DNA of 64,000 nucleotides from Antedon mediterranea (GCF_964355755.1 NC_092679.1:24614432-24678431); one strand, 5' to 3'. Shown: positions 39,920 through 54,300, counted from the stretch's first letter. The notes: a model not told the origin generated them from the letters alone. Made by a program: numbers and translations.

Positions 39920-41831
39920 AGTTAAATTTTCATAAATTAATCATTAGATATATAGAATTGTTTAAATTATAAATTAAACGTGTTAAAAAATAACTCCATA
40001 ATCTAGTAGACTTATATTCAGTCTCTGTATTGAATTGACAGGGTCTTTGTCTAAAAGATACTGTGCTAGTGCAGTGCAACATAGATGAGATAAAACTGGG
40101 GTATAAAGACACCCTTACAATAATAAAATGGACAATATAAAGTATGAAATAGTTGTATATAATAGTATAATGTTACCATGGCTTCTTAGATTTTAGGCTG
40201 GGTGAAGGAGAATTCATAAATTATGGTACATAGAGAATTGTTTTATGTAAAATTTGATCAGATTTGTTACATTTTTTCCAGATAATGTTATTACATGCAA
40301 CATACTAACACTAACTAAATAATTAGCCTAAATTAAGAATAAAAATGGTCCAAACTTCAAGCATAGTGTGGTACAGCACATGCATTATCAATCAATGTTG
40401 ATTTACAAGTGTCGTATAGAACAAATTATTTACTAAAATTCACCAAATTATCAAACACTATGAATCTTAATCGTCATATTTAGCATAACCAAGTTATGAT
40501 TTTATGATCACTATTACTTTCCATAACAACTTTGAATCAATCAATAATGTTCTTGTTAAAAAAAACACAAGCATTAGAAAGCATGAATTAAATATTTATT
40601 GATCTAAAAAATAAATAGAGTAGACTAAACAAAATGGCTAGAAAAGAAAAGAATTGTCCAAGAAAAAAAACTAAGAATTGCACTAAACGTTTGTGTATAA
40701 ATACGAAATGTTTTGGAAAGCAAAAACGTGATAAGAGTTTTACAAATAAATATGTGTCATACTATCCTGAGACAATAATCATAAAAAATAAACATAATTC
40801 TGATTATAGAATTGTTTAAAAAGTCAAAAAATATCATGGATGTAAACCATTTGAGTATCTCCTATTCTATATAAACTTGTTTAAATAATTATGTAATTTA
40901 AAGTTTACAAACATATACTGTATCTGTTCATTGATAACACAGGTTTTCTTTAAATAAACAGTACAATGTATTGAATGTATATATATATATAATTAAAAGA
41001 AGTCATTGTATTCATTCATAAAAATTGTTAAAAACTAATAAAATATTGGAAAATTTTTAACTTCTTCCACCGTTAATTAATTTGTATTAATAGTAACGTA
41101 AATAATAATATATAATTTGTAACTATACTACATGTTTTGAAATAAGTAATTCATAATTGAAAAAAATGTCCATTAATATCATGTTTTGTTTGGATAAAAT
41201 ATTAAATAATAATAATGGTCCACTAAGAAGAGATTGCACTAAAATAATATGTAGGATAAAATTCCTATAATAAATGTAAAGAAAATGGCAAAGGTAGATA
41301 AATAAAATGTTATAAAGTTATTAAATTTGTGTGCAGTTATACAACATTCTGCAAATTAGAAACCATATTAAGTGTAGGAGTTGTCCGTAGTGTGCTGTCC
41401 CTTCATACATTTCATGGGGTCCTGGACCAAATACAGGAGCAAAGTGAAAGCAGATTAAGTGTAGGAGTTGTCCGTAGTGTGCTGTCCCTTCATACATTTC
41501 ATGGGGTCCTGGACCAAATACAGGAGCAAAGTGAAAGCAGATTAAGTGTAGGAGTTGTCCGTAGTGTGCTGTCCCTTCATACATTTCATGGGGTCCTGGA
41601 CCAAATACAGGAGCAAAGTGAAAGCAGATTAAGTGTAGGAGTTGTCCGTAGTGTGCTGTCCCTTCATACATTTCATGGGGTCCTGGACCAAATACAGGAG
41701 CAAAGTGAAAGCAGATTTATTCTGTTGTTTATCAACAAAACACACCCAGAGGGTACTGTAACCAGTTTTCTGGGTCAATTTAGCTGGAGACTCGGTTAGT
41801 TTGACCGAACTTAGTCCAGTGCGATCAGGTT
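39920..41831. other. Gap between convergent COG2 and SAYSD1
   Basis: Very AT-rich. AATAAA near 40123 could serve COG2; TTTATT at 41716-41721 is a minus-strand AATAAA for SAYSD1. Holds the 87-bp tandem array. A lysine-rich 61-codon open frame at 40634-40819 has no homologue I recognise and looks like chance. Confidence 0.55.
41371..41718. repeat. 87-bp tandem repeat, 4 virtually identical copies
   Basis: Units start at 41371, 41458, 41545 and 41632 (AGTGTAGGAGTTGTCCGTAG ... GTGAAAGCAGATTA). As 87 is divisible by three, both strands stay open across it, giving 156- and 116-codon frames of 29-residue repeats. The array abuts the SAYSD1 poly(A) signal. The near identity implies recent expansion or homogenisation. 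Confidence 0.95.
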
Positions 41832-42671
41832 TTAGTGTATCGAGCCTGCACCATGTAACAATTCTCGTTCAAATTGCTCTGCGGTAAACGTTCCATCAAT
41901 TCTTTCAAAATCACGATTAAACACTGAATACGCACTTAGTTCTCCATAGCGTCTTGGTATTCCAACTGTCATTGTGATATACATCAGATAAAATATACTC
42001 AACATGAAGAAGATGACGCCAAACTCAATGTGGATAAATAAAGCAAATAGTAGTAACCAGAGAAGAACCTTTAAGAATGTGGTATTGGAAATTATATTAT
42101 TGTTGATTATAGCTCTCACAAGTCTTGTATTCTCAACATACACATATAGATTGTTTATCCACCGATTTGGCTGAAATAGAAAAAAAAATGTAGTTTTAAA
42201 AAGATATAATTGTTTAGTTGTTTTTGCTTTGTTTGCCAAAAGAAAAGTCAGGAAACTAAAATTCAAGTTTTATTTCTATATGAATTGCACTTGATTTTAA
42301 AACCATTTCTTCAGCGCATATTCAACGGTGGATACACAATAAATAAAAATTAAGAACCGTAATACAACACATAATTCGTTCACGGTGTACAGTATATTGG
42401 CCACCATATTACAGTAAATAAAACATCCCTCTTGACAATGGTGAGTAAAGATGATGAAGAGTATAACCCCTGTACTCAATGACTCAAGGTTCCACCGCAT
42501 GATAGGTGTATGCTCACACACGTTTGTGCAACTTACCAATATCATTGGTCTTGTGGGTGTAATTGCAACAGGAGCATTTGCAGTGTCATCTGTAATACCA
42601 TGATGCTTTTCTGGGTTTTCTCGACGTTTTCTAGCTCTATATTCAGCCAACTGTTGTTCAATTCCTGACAT
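41832..42671 (-). CDS. SAYSD1: SAYSvFN domain-containing protein 1 (SAYSD1)
   Basis: Two exons on the minus strand: 42671-42537 (45 codons, donor GTAAGT) and 42170-41832 (stop TAA at 41834-41832). The protein has 157 residues. The N-terminus (MSGIEQQLAEYRARKRR) matches the family start. Hydrophobic segments at about 77-93 and 96-111 would form one or two membrane passes. The SAYSVFN signature sits at 124-130, followed by R-FERIDGTFTAEQFEREL, all as in the vertebrate protein. SAYSD1 is an ER membrane protein reported to recognise stalled, UFMylated ribosomes at the translocon. Reading through the intron gives a longer but unconserved frame to 42297, which I reject. The gene is tail-to-tail with COG2 and its 5' side faces TASP1. 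Confidence 0.9.
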
Positions 42672-45329
42672 TGCAAGGTAACTGAGCTCTGTGACACAAC
42701 TTTTATAGACCACTCTATGAACATAACAGTTTGCTGTAAATAATCATGTATCCACTGTCAAAATATAGGCTTTGTATTAGTGTATAATAAATAATTATTT
42801 TAGTACTGACCTAGCTATTCAAGATAGTACTAGGCTGTACTGTACATTATATTTAGATCACAGTCCCTAGTTTCGCCTAGCCAGCATATATTCATGAGTC
42901 TAGGCCTAGACTAGGCCAGGTATTATTAGTAATTAAGTATAGGCCTAGACTAGGCCAGGTATTATTAATATTAGTAATTAAGTATAGGCCTAGCCTACAC
43001 TCATACTGTAACAGTAAGTGTAATAAAACATTCCTCCTTCTACTGCCAGGGAGGCCTACTAACTAGTAGTATGTAGAGTATCTAGGCTAGATATTCTGGT
43101 GTGTAGAGCTTAATGGTCAGCTTAGTCTAGGCCTACAAGAGCACTGTCTAGCTAGTAGGCTAGAGGAGGAGGAAAGGGCCTCACTCGGGCCTCCTACCTA
43201 CCAAACAACTCCCCTTAGTATTAGGCCTACCTAGGCGCGCCTATCTATAATCCAAAATAATTCAGGTCGTTTCTTTCTGAAATAAAATATACCTTAACCT
43301 CCGTTATAATACATTTGTGAAAACAGAATATTACAAAATAATTAAATAAGAATACTATTAGGCTAATAAAGTACCCGTTATTCAGTTAGCAGCTAATTAA
43401 CTCCTCATCATCATCTCTTCCAGTTTTAAGTTAGCTTCACGCATGATCTGGCAAAAACAACAACAACATGATCTGTATGGGATTTCCCTTAATGTCGTCA
43501 TAATACCGATCCAAGAAAAAACAAAATAGGAATTCCGAACTGATTTGAAAATGTTATTTATTATTAAATGAACTGAATTAATTGAAAATTCAATAAAAAT
43601 AATAAGAGGCACAATAGTAGTAGATTATGTTATTTAGAATATTTTAGAATATTATTAGACTACTTCATAATGTGAAGAAGGCTGCCGAAAAATACAGATT
43701 ACCCTTTCAGCATTCACCCATGGTACCTCCATTTGTATTTTAACATACGTACTATATCAGTATGCTTATCAAATAATATAAAGTATACATTTCTCCTTAC
43801 GAAGCTAAGTTAATTTGATATAAACTAATACTGTTTTTAGAATAATTACTTTAACCAATTTAGAACGGTCCAGTACAAATTAAACAATGTGTTCATTTCT
43901 TTAAAAAACACAATTTTTCTAACCTTTCGATAGGTGATCTTATATTATTATTACCATTGTCGCACGTTTTTCTTTACTCTGGTTTCTCTGCGTGACGCAT
44001 AAATCTTTCGCCTTTTACTAAAGATTTCCGTGTAGAGGAACAACTATTGAGTTTTAATTCAATTTTTCTCAACCCTTGTTTTAGAACAAGGGTATTTATG
44101 AATATATAATATTATTAATAAAAATTATTGCTAATATTGCGAAAGACGTTCATGCGTGGCACTATACGTGGCGCTATATGTCATTTAAATATCTAATATT
44201 TATAAGTCTGCACGCACCTCAAATCTTTCCGGTTGGTAATTCTGCATCATGCATATACCTCATCGCCTTTTACTAAAGCTTTCCGTTTAGAGGAAAATAA
44301 GCAATTGGGCGAATTTGTCTTTCTTTATTTCTTTCTCTCTGTGTCTTTCTACACTGAATATTAACAGTACTATATTTGTTTTTCTGTACATCAGTAGTAC
44401 ACGGACTTTGTTCTCTGAAATAAAAGTTGATTGTTGATTGCGGATTTAATTAATTGCTTGATAAGCTAAATCAACTACAGTCAGAAGGAAATATTAATCC
44501 AATCATAATATGTATCCTAAAACAGAATAGGGGCCTACTTCTCTACTGTCTTGTCTCCCAATTACAAAACTTATATAAGACAACTTGAGGGAGTTCAGCG
44601 TAGAGCAACCAAATTTATTTTAAATAATTTTGAAGCTGATTACAAATGCAGACTTCAAACATGCAATTTAATACAATTATGTTATAGGCGTCACATTTTA
44701 CTGATATCGTTTTTCTTTTTAAGTTATTAAATTCTAATATAATTAATACTGACAATTTATTTAATATTCGTAATCCACAACGTGTTACTCGTAGCTCTTC
44801 TACTGTTGGTGGGTACTTTCCTTGCCTTTTATACTTGTTTTGCCTTCTTTGTATTGTGTATGGCAGAAAATAAATAAAAAATAATAAGTTATGTAATACT
44901 ACTCGATATGGTCCATGCTTTATTATTGATAGAGCATTTCAGACTATATTTTACGTTACACAAAATGTCTACGGTACTACTGATTGTTAAACTAAAATAA
45001 TTGATAATAAAACACTATTTATCAAATTATTAAGTAGATATGAAAAAAGCATCATACAATTCGAAATAAACTTTTTTATCTCCTTCGATCTTGTAAATTT
45101 TATGTTTATCCCCCTCAATTTTAAAATTATGCTGCGGATTAGTTTTAGCGACAGAGGGCGCCCTAGAAAAAGTAAAATATACGTCATCACTCATTTGCAT
45201 AAAGGGATGGAAAGCTGTAAAATTCACATGTGATTGTCTTTTTGGGGTGGGGAGCGAAGAGAAGAAGAGAGGAATCACATTGTAGTCCTCTGTGTATAGG
45301 CTAGTATTAGCTTGTTTTTTTTTCAGAAT
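42672..45329. other. Divergent gap between SAYSD1 and TASP1
   Basis: Contains AGGCCTAG-rich islands (42840-43250) that probably flank the SAYSD1 promoter, a diverged repeat of CGCCTTTTACTAAAG (about 44011 and 44261), and a retrotransposon fragment. An untranslated or further 5' exon of TASP1 may lie here because the first recognised exon follows a good acceptor. Confidence 0.5.
44540..44880 (+). mobile_element. Non-LTR retrotransposon 3' fragment (CR1/L2-like)
   Basis: Plus-strand translation, with a frameshift near 44720, gives YIRQLEGVQRRATKFIL and, later, NLFNIRNPQRVTRSSS. LE.VQRRATK is a hallmark of the region after the reverse transcriptase in CR1/L2-type elements. It ends in AAAATAAATAAAAA. 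Truncated and decayed. Confidence 0.65.
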
Positions 45330-48300
45330 ATGATCTCGCGTGAGGGTGTAATTGCTGTACACGTAGGTACATACATACAATACATACTTGCTTGTATTTG
45401 TAGGTAGACCTAGCTAGGCCTAGGCCTGCACAGCCTAGCCTAGGTAGGCCTATTCCTTTTTGCTAAGGCTATTTATTGTTAAACAATATGGTCGACTTTT
45501 TTTTTGTCAATTAATTGCCAGAATGTTGTATTGTATAAATATGTTTCATTTTCCCAAAAAATGTTGAAACTAATATTGAGGGCAGTGTTATAACATCCGG
45601 CTGGCGTAGTCTAATAGAATAATAAGGTTAAATTAATATATTATTATTAATTTATTATTATATTTCCAAGGATCTTATTTCCACTAACGCCATTAAATGG
45701 TACTTGCTGAGTAATTAAAAAGCCATAAATATATATGGCTCTTTGTGTCTTGTGATTATGTCTAAAAGCGCCCTCTATAGTTTCAAAATAATAAAAAAAT
45801 AATGCTGATGTCATCATTTTAAGTAATTTATTACATACATAGTGTTATTTTCCCTACATTGAGGGTGCAATTTAGCAACAAACCAGAAAATCATGCTTAT
45901 GTATTAAATTACGAAAAATGATGACGTCATTGGTCATTTTATGCGTATGTAAAATCCAGGGAAAGTAAAATGAGGGTATGACTATGTAAAACGAAGGTTT
46001 TACAGTCAACCTTCTCATTTACGTATCCATTGGTCTGATGAGAGGCGTTCGTTCATTGCATATTTTGATACAAACAACAAATTACGAACCTAACTTGTGG
46101 CCCGAACGGGCTTCCGTAACTATATTTTAAAAGCCGCCACTTAATTATCTGGCGCCCGCCACTTAATAATTAGTACATGTCCCGTCACGTGACATGTACG
46201 TGCATTGGATCAGAGGCGATGTTGCATATGGAACGCCATCGCTGCCTCCGGGAGCAAACTTTAATTCTATTCGGCTCTTTTACAACCATTACGTTCGGCT
46301 CTTTTAGCATTCGCCGCATTTCTATTCGGCCCATTTACCATATTTACGATTAAAGAATAAGATGTGTTGAATAACCTAAAATTAATTCATCTTTTTACAA
46401 ATTTTGAGAGAGAAAGGGTATTATTATTGTTAAAAGTTAGGCTGACACTAGACTAGGCCATAAATCAAACCTTTTCTCTTTCAAAATAGTCAATAAGGTG
46501 GGACAATTGCAAGTTGACACATTAATCATGTCAATAAAATGATTAGTCATATTGAAATAGCCTTCAAATTCATTTAATTCAACCAACCAAACACTCTACA
46601 TGCTGCATCTATATGTTTTGTAAACTTTTCATAGACTCATTTCCAGCCGTTGATTTTCTTCCATTTGACGCCATGTAAAAGGTTAGAATTTAATTGCGCC
46701 GTATAAAAAAATAAAAAAGAGCCAAACGTAATGGTAAATGGGCCGAAAAGTTAAAATATTAAGTCTGGTCCGGACCGCATATATTTTACCTTTTCAAAGG
46801 TACTACTACAATCCGTAGCAGCAAGGGAAAATGTAATTCCCAGACAATAGTAGTTTTATTGAAAAATTTACAAACTAAGCTAAATTTATAGTATGGTCAT
46901 CAAGCTAGCCTTTGCAGTTCGCGATCAACAATGTCCTGTTTTCAATAAGCGGATGCACTCCAGCAGGCAGGGATGATGATTTCCTGGCACCGCCCTAGGC
47001 CTAGCCTAGTAAATGGCCTAGGCCTAGCCTAGTAAATGGCCATGGCCTAGCCTAGTAAATGGCCTAGGCCTATACTGTTAGACTTGAAATACACAGAATT
47101 TGTCTGTAATTATAACCTTGCTTTATTAGCGGTTTGCTTGCATTAATTGTTTTGGGATAGTTTAATAAATTAAGAAGATAATTAATAGTATGTAAAAGTT
47201 TTATCAACACATTTTTGACTGAGAAGATCGGCTGTACTGTACAGTGTTATAAATTGGTCAATTTTGAAATGTGATCCTGATCGATTACCTTCCAGATTCG
47301 TAATCTATGGAAAATTATGGTCTTGACTAACTGTTTTTTTTTTTGTTGGTAAAACACACCAACTGAAATTGAGCATTTTTATTATTCATATTTAGGTGCT
47401 GGGTATCATGCTCCCTCAAAAGAAGCCGATTACAATCAAGCATGTAAGCTGGCATGTGCAAGAGTAAGTTATCATAAACCTTTACTTAATTAACTTACAA
47501 CAAATTAATCATTTGTGTAAATTTAACCACTAAGGCTGTGTTTGGACTTTAAACTCAATTGCACATGTAATCTAAATTACTCTTTGGACTAACCAAATGA
47601 ACTGTTCTGTAAACAACAAATTTACACTACAAACTGATATTTACCCAGCAAGGTCATATTTCATGGTTCTTTACAATAGTAAGGTCAAATTGCTCCTTAT
47701 CTATCCACCTCATGACTTGGGTTTTTAAAACAACTGGGGTGGATTGCTATAAAACAGTCTTAACTGATGGTCTTAACTCCCCGATTAAAGCCGGCTTTAT
47801 CAGATAGACGGTCTTACTAAAGCCACCCCTGTTAGACCATTGCTATAAAACAGTCTTAGATAAGACCGCGTAAAGTAAGAAATTGAGGGCGTACTTTGCG
47901 TGTAGAATACCAAATAAGGTAATGTTCGTCACGCTTTTTCAATTCACAATCATAACAGTACGTACATTTCTACGCGAAAAAATCTATTCTAGGCCTATAT
48001 AAGAATAAAATCACCGTTATTATTTGATTTAACTAGGTATCCCAATGAAAAAATTCAGCTAAATTTTTTTACTTTTTCTTTCAGTTAACCATTAATTAAT
48101 TTTAATTAATTATTTGTAATTAGCATTTTGAAATTTAAATGATTGAAATCCGATTATCCGTTCTAAAGTTATGGTTATTTAAAGTGGTAAAAAATTATAC
48201 GATTTTTTGCCTAAAAATGGTGTTTTTTGCAGTTGAAATTGGAAGCATTTTTAAAAGGTTATAACTTTTACAATAATTATTTAAAAGTTTTGAATTTTGT

Positions 48301-51300
48301 TAAACCTATAGATATCACAGAGTTGTACAACTCTATTTTTTTTTATAGAGCCTCAACGAAACCTATTTTTTAAATTATTGGTCCGCAAAGTGGTAGGAAA
48401 GCATTTAGCGCCCATATTTGCTTGAATTCCCTAAAAAAATCTGATCTGATGATCTGTAACTTTTGAACTACTGTACTAATTCATTTAATTAGTTATCCGC
48501 TTGGTATACCAAGCGGATAACTCCTTGTTATTGTATGAGATCAACATTTTTTTTCTGTATTATTCTTCTTTCCTTCCTTCCTTTTTGTGAGTCGCGTTTC
48601 TCTAAAATGTGTAAACATAACATTTCATAACTTTGACAACATATGGGCATTTACGTGAAGTTGTGCACCTCCTATTTTTGAATGACGTCATAGTTGCGCA
48701 ACGTGACTTACGCGCAATTTTATGAATTTCAATGATTGATCATAGATTAAAAACCAAAAGTCATTTAGTATTGACACTTTGACAAAATTTAAGTCATATC
48801 GGGGGCAAACTTTCTACGGATTAAAAATGGCATGTTTCACAAAAAGTTACGCGCGCACGCGCATTTAAAATTTCAAAATGCGCAAAATTAAGTTCTAATC
48901 AACTTTTTACGCGTTTCATGTCATTTTGAGCATGTCAAAAATTCCCACGGGCGCGCGATTTTTTACGCACGCGGTGCGCACGTAGCGATAAAAACATATT
49001 TTTTTCTCTTGAATTATATTTTTCAAGCCTTTCCTAGTAATTTTGAAAACAATTTAGAACTTTTCCAGTTTAAATAACGCCATACGAACACGTTGAATTA
49101 GACAATTTGTGCGCGTTTTTTATGAAAAAGCTTAAAAAATCATCAAAATAATGTCTTTTTTTAAACAGTCATAGTTTCTAAAGTAAACCGTGAACCGTTT
49201 ATTTTTATTACAAAATCTAGAAGTTGATGAGTTGCAGATATCGGATCATGCATCGATAAGGCTAAAAAAACATTGTGACGTAATCGTATGGCCACACGAA
49301 TGTAAAGTATAGGATTTTTGTCTGTTTCGTTATTGCTCATCACATTCAATGGAGCGCATCACGCTTATCTGTATTCCTTTTTCTCCTATATTTATATATT
49401 GTCTAGGTTAATCAACTTTCTTTAGCATGAGATAAAAATATTTTAATTTTTATAACGTCATCATGCCTAAAAATTTTAATTACGTGGGTCATTAATTTCA
49501 TCTTTACAGTAAATTTTAATCTGTAATAGCTCGTAAGAATAAAATGTGATAATCACGATTAAAACGTTTTCTGGAAGCTATAGGATTGTAGATACGAATT
49601 CATGTAAACATTTTGCCAATCGGATGTTGTGACGTCATCATATTGCCAGTTGAATAAAAAAAGTCGTATTTTCATATTTTGCGTAATAGTTCATCACATT
49701 TAAATGTGCGCGCACCAACATTTTACGTATTCAAATTTCTTCTACACGTTAATATGTTGTTGCTAAGATAATTTTCTTCAGAAATTGCTATCGTTGTGTT
49801 GTTTTTTTTATGACGTCATCATGTTAAATATTTGAATTAAAGGCAGGTCCCATAATTCAGTTAATATGTCATATAATAATACAGTAGTACAATGTACACC
49901 AGCATAGTCTCTGATGTGAGCAAATTGTTGTTTGCCGCCCTCTGTATCATGTAGAATTAATGTCTCCTTTTATACACAGTGTACTGTATAATTATAATAG
50001 GCTACAAGGCGAAAATACAGGACCACCTCTTATTATAGTTTTTAACGTATGACGTGCACGTGGCATCTGTCGTGCGGATAACTAACTCGTCAAAGTGACG
50101 AGTTTCATGTCTAGTTTTTTTTGTACTTGTTAGAATGTAGTGTATATTTCATTAATAAATATTTTTTAGATGTGTATATGAAAAAAAAAATTGTTTAATG
50201 GTGAAATTTAAAATTATAAAAAAAAAAAATTAAAAAGTATGTTAAAAACGGTGTGTACTGTTTCCTTTCTTTTACACTAATTTTCGGTAAGTATAATTAT
50301 TAGAATATTTTAATATACTTTATATTTATAATTTCAATCATAAATACTATATAACTTTTGAATACGTAAAATCATTTAATATGATTATGACACCAAATCT
50401 AAGCCGGGCTGCTAAGTAAGAATGCTCTTTTAAGGCAAACGCACAATGGGTCAAAATAAACTCATTTAAAATAATCAATGTTAACTAAAACAAATAATTG
50501 TTTACCTGAATAGCATATATAACATTATAAAAATTGTTTTCTTTTCGTATTATTACGTTATTAAATTGAAAGTTTAGGCCAAGTCACGGCTTACTCGCGA
50601 TCAGTAGTTGCTCCCGTTAAAGTATTTCGGTCGCAGTTAATGACTTTCGACCGCCGTATACAGAGTCAAATGTAACGTTGCTAAATTAGCTTAATAAATT
50701 TCTTCGGTACATTTTAACCTAACGCATTTGCATTGTATACTTACTTGCATAATAAATCTTCCGCACATTACATCAATTTTAAGTTGTTATTACGGGATTT
50801 ACGCCTCATGCACCATTTTAAAATGTAGTTCGCACAATTACCATGCACAATACGTTTGTAATCTATGTTTTATCGATTTCAATGTAGATTTAGCTATAAT
50901 TTAATACCAAAATCCATAAAAATTTTTCAATAAATGGCAGGGCATCATTTATAAGGAGCGCCTGCGCAACCGCGCTCCTCAAAAGGCTTCGAGGAGAACA
51001 ATTTATCGTGCTCCTTAATTTTCAAAATAGAGCCTAGCTTTTGACAGTGTTGATTTTTCTGTCAAGAGGCCTAAAAACACGTGGATTTTTAAAAGTTAAA
51101 AATGTGAAAAACGCTTACAATGACAGGCCTAGAAATCTAGGTCTACTGTAGGCATGCCAAGATACCTGTTGTTGTTACTTTTATAATCCATGACATATAA
51201 ATAGAATTAGAGGTTAGCTGCCAACACTTGTTTTTGTTTTCGACTGGCGCCAACCCTGCCTGATGATGATCGCGACTATTCCTCGACTCGCGAACGAACA

Positions 51301-54300
51301 GCAGCGATCGATCATCATAAATTATAAAAGCTCGAGAAGGCGGCGGAGTGATACTCGACGACGACGAAGCAAAGTAAACAACAACAGAGTCTAGCTAGCT
51401 AGCTATCTAGTCTACTAATAAAACACGAGGCCGACCGGACGTACAACTTTTGTATACACGTGACGTGTGTAATCTCCCGATATGATGGAAAAGCTACAAG
51501 CAGTCCCTCGTTTTTAAGGATCAACAACCTTCAAGGAGAGCAATTAATCACGCTCCATCTCACAGTAGGTATCCCAATGAAAGCGCACAGAGGGGTATCA
51601 CTTTTGAAATATTGACGAAATTCGAAAAAGTAGTATGACTTTGATGTTAAATAAATCGTATTCAATCTTAATTAATACTTACAAAATTTATATTGTTTGA
51701 AAGTACTTGTTTTAATCTATGTATAAGTGTGTTTATAATTAAAATTAATTAATTAGTTGCCGAGAAAATGCGATTTTAAAACGGTTCTAAAATCCCGTCG
51801 AGCCGATTTCCGCGCGTTGAAAACCTCATCGGAAAATCCCCATCAGTTTTCAAAACACAATCGCACGATTACCATTGAAGCTAGCGGATTAATTTTTGTT
51901 GTATGTTATCAGGCTTTAAATAAGCTTTAATTTGATACGAAAATCGTCTTCTATTTAAATAGGTTTTTCGTAACGAAAAGTCAATTTTTGTGAAAAAAAA
52001 TCCAATTTTGATTCACCGTTTATGAAAAAATATTATGGATTTTGGTATTAAATTATAGCTAAATCTACATTGAAATCAATAAAACATAGTTTACAAACTT
52101 ATTGTGCATGGTAATTGAGCGAACTACATTTTAAAATGGTGCATGAGGCGTAAATCCCGTTCAAAATTTGAAAGATCCAACCATTATAATCCGGTGAATA
52201 TTGTAGTGAGTAAAATATTGTACTCAAAAATACGCGCGTGTTTGTTGTGGCGTTTTCCGTTAAATACATTAATGCACCCTATCAGCGAATGGTACGTTCC
52301 ATATTTTGAACACGTTGTTTAGTTTTCCTCGCTCGAGTTCGACCGGCTCGACGCGAGATGTGTGACAGCAGCGATGTCGGAGATTGACATGTCCTTTTCC
52401 GTCGTAGAATATCTGGTTTTACACATTAATTTAACAACTTAAAATTGATGTAATGTGCGGAAGATTTATTATGCAAGTATACAATGCAAATGCGTTAGGT
52501 TAAAATGTACCGAAGAAATTTATTAATCTAATTTACCAACGTTACATTTGATTCTGTATACGGCGGTCGAAAGTCATTAACTGCGACCGAAATACTTTAA
52601 CGGGAGCGACTACTGATCGCGAGTAAGCCGTGACTTGGCCTAAACTTTAGCTCCGTATTTCAATTTAATAACGTAATAATATGAAAAGAAAACAATTTTT
52701 ATAATGTTATATACTATTCAGGTAAATAATTAATTGTTTTAATTAACATTGATTATTTTAAATGAGTTTATTTTGACCCATATTGTGCGTTTGCCTTAAA
52801 AAAGAGCATATCTTACTTAGCAGCCTGGCTTAGATTTGGTGTCATAATCATACGGGCCTAAAATCTTGTTTTACGTATTCAAAAGTTAAATATAATAGTA
52901 TTTATGATTGAAATTATAAATATAAAGTATATTAAAATATTCTAATAATTATACTTACCGAAAATTAGTGTAAAAGAAAGGAAACAGTACACACCGTTTT
53001 TAACATACTTTTTCATTTTTTTTTTTTATAATTCGAAATTTCACCATTAAAAAATTATTTTTTTTTCATATACACATCTAAAATATATTTATTAATGAAA
53101 TATACACTACATTCTAACAAGTACAAAAAAAATAAAATGAATTAGTACAGTAGTTCAAAAGTTACAGATCATTGAAAAATTGCAGTTTTTTCATTTTTTA
53201 GGGAATTCCAGCAAAAATGGGCGCTAAATGCTTTCCTACCACTTTGCGGACCAATAATTTAAAAAATAGGTTTCGTTGAGGCTCCAAAAAAAATAGAGTT
53301 GTACAACTCTGTGATATCTATAGGTTTAACAAAATTCAAAACTTTTAACTAATTATTGTAAAAGTTATAACCTTTTAAAAATGCTTCCAATTTCAACTGC
53401 AAAAAACACCATTTTTAGGCAAAAAATCGTATATTTTTTTACCACTTTAAATAACCATAACTTTAGAATGGGTAATCGGATTTCAATCATTTAAATTGCA
53501 AAATGCTAATTACATTAAGTTCTTTATGGTTAACTGAAAGAAAAAGTAAAAAAATTAATCTGAATTTTTTCATTGGGATACCTACTCACAGTGCGAGGTT
53601 AGGTACCAAACAAGGGGATTCCCCTGCCTGCATTCAAGGACGAGTTTACTTCATCGCCTCATAGTGCATCCAGTACGGTGTCATAGAAATACCTCCTTTA
53701 CAGCAACCAATAATTGTTCCTTTTATGCTTACTGCATGTTTTTATAGAACGAGTTTATAAAATATATTTAATTTTAAAAGGAAACATTAATAGGAGGCCT
53801 AAATATAATGTTTATTATTTAAAAAGCTTAGTTGTGTCATTGATGGATTATTTCTTCAAAAGTTCCAACCAATTTTGGTCACTCAAATCCTCCTCAAAAC
53901 ACGTGCTGACGTGTGACGTCATCATCTTCTAGAAGGTAGCTCTCCCCAAATTGTGCGTGCATGTGTGACACATGTAAACACAATTAAATATCTTTCTTAA
54001 TTATTTTGAAATGATACTTTGTAACTTATTATCAATATTTTAATGGCTATTGCATGTTAGAATTGTATAATTTATGAAATACAGGTAGTAGGCCAACAAG
54101 CTAGGCTAGAAAAGCTAGGCCTAGGCTAAAGACATGTTGGTCAGGATTCTCCAGGCAGGCTCCTGAAACCCAATCTAGGCCTACCCAGGCCATACAAAAA
54201 ATTGGATTGATTTTTTTCAATGACGATCCCCACGGAAAATATTGTGTGTGAATGTGGGTGTGGGAGGGGAGTGGGGAGGGAGGAATTTTGGGGAGAGTAA

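Noticed and set aside
41321-41799. Repeat protein of 29-residue units on either strand
   Set aside because: The 87-bp unit is divisible by three and both strands are open; no start context or homology.
42297-42713. Longer SAYSD1 with a C-terminal hydrophobic tail
   Set aside because: This is read-through of the intron after a good GTAAGT donor; the second exon carries the conserved SAYSVFN domain.
46165-46195. Palindrome GTACATGTC...GACATGTAC as a regulatory or structured RNA site
   Set aside because: Nine-base stem in an AT-rich intron; not distinguishable from chance without conservation.
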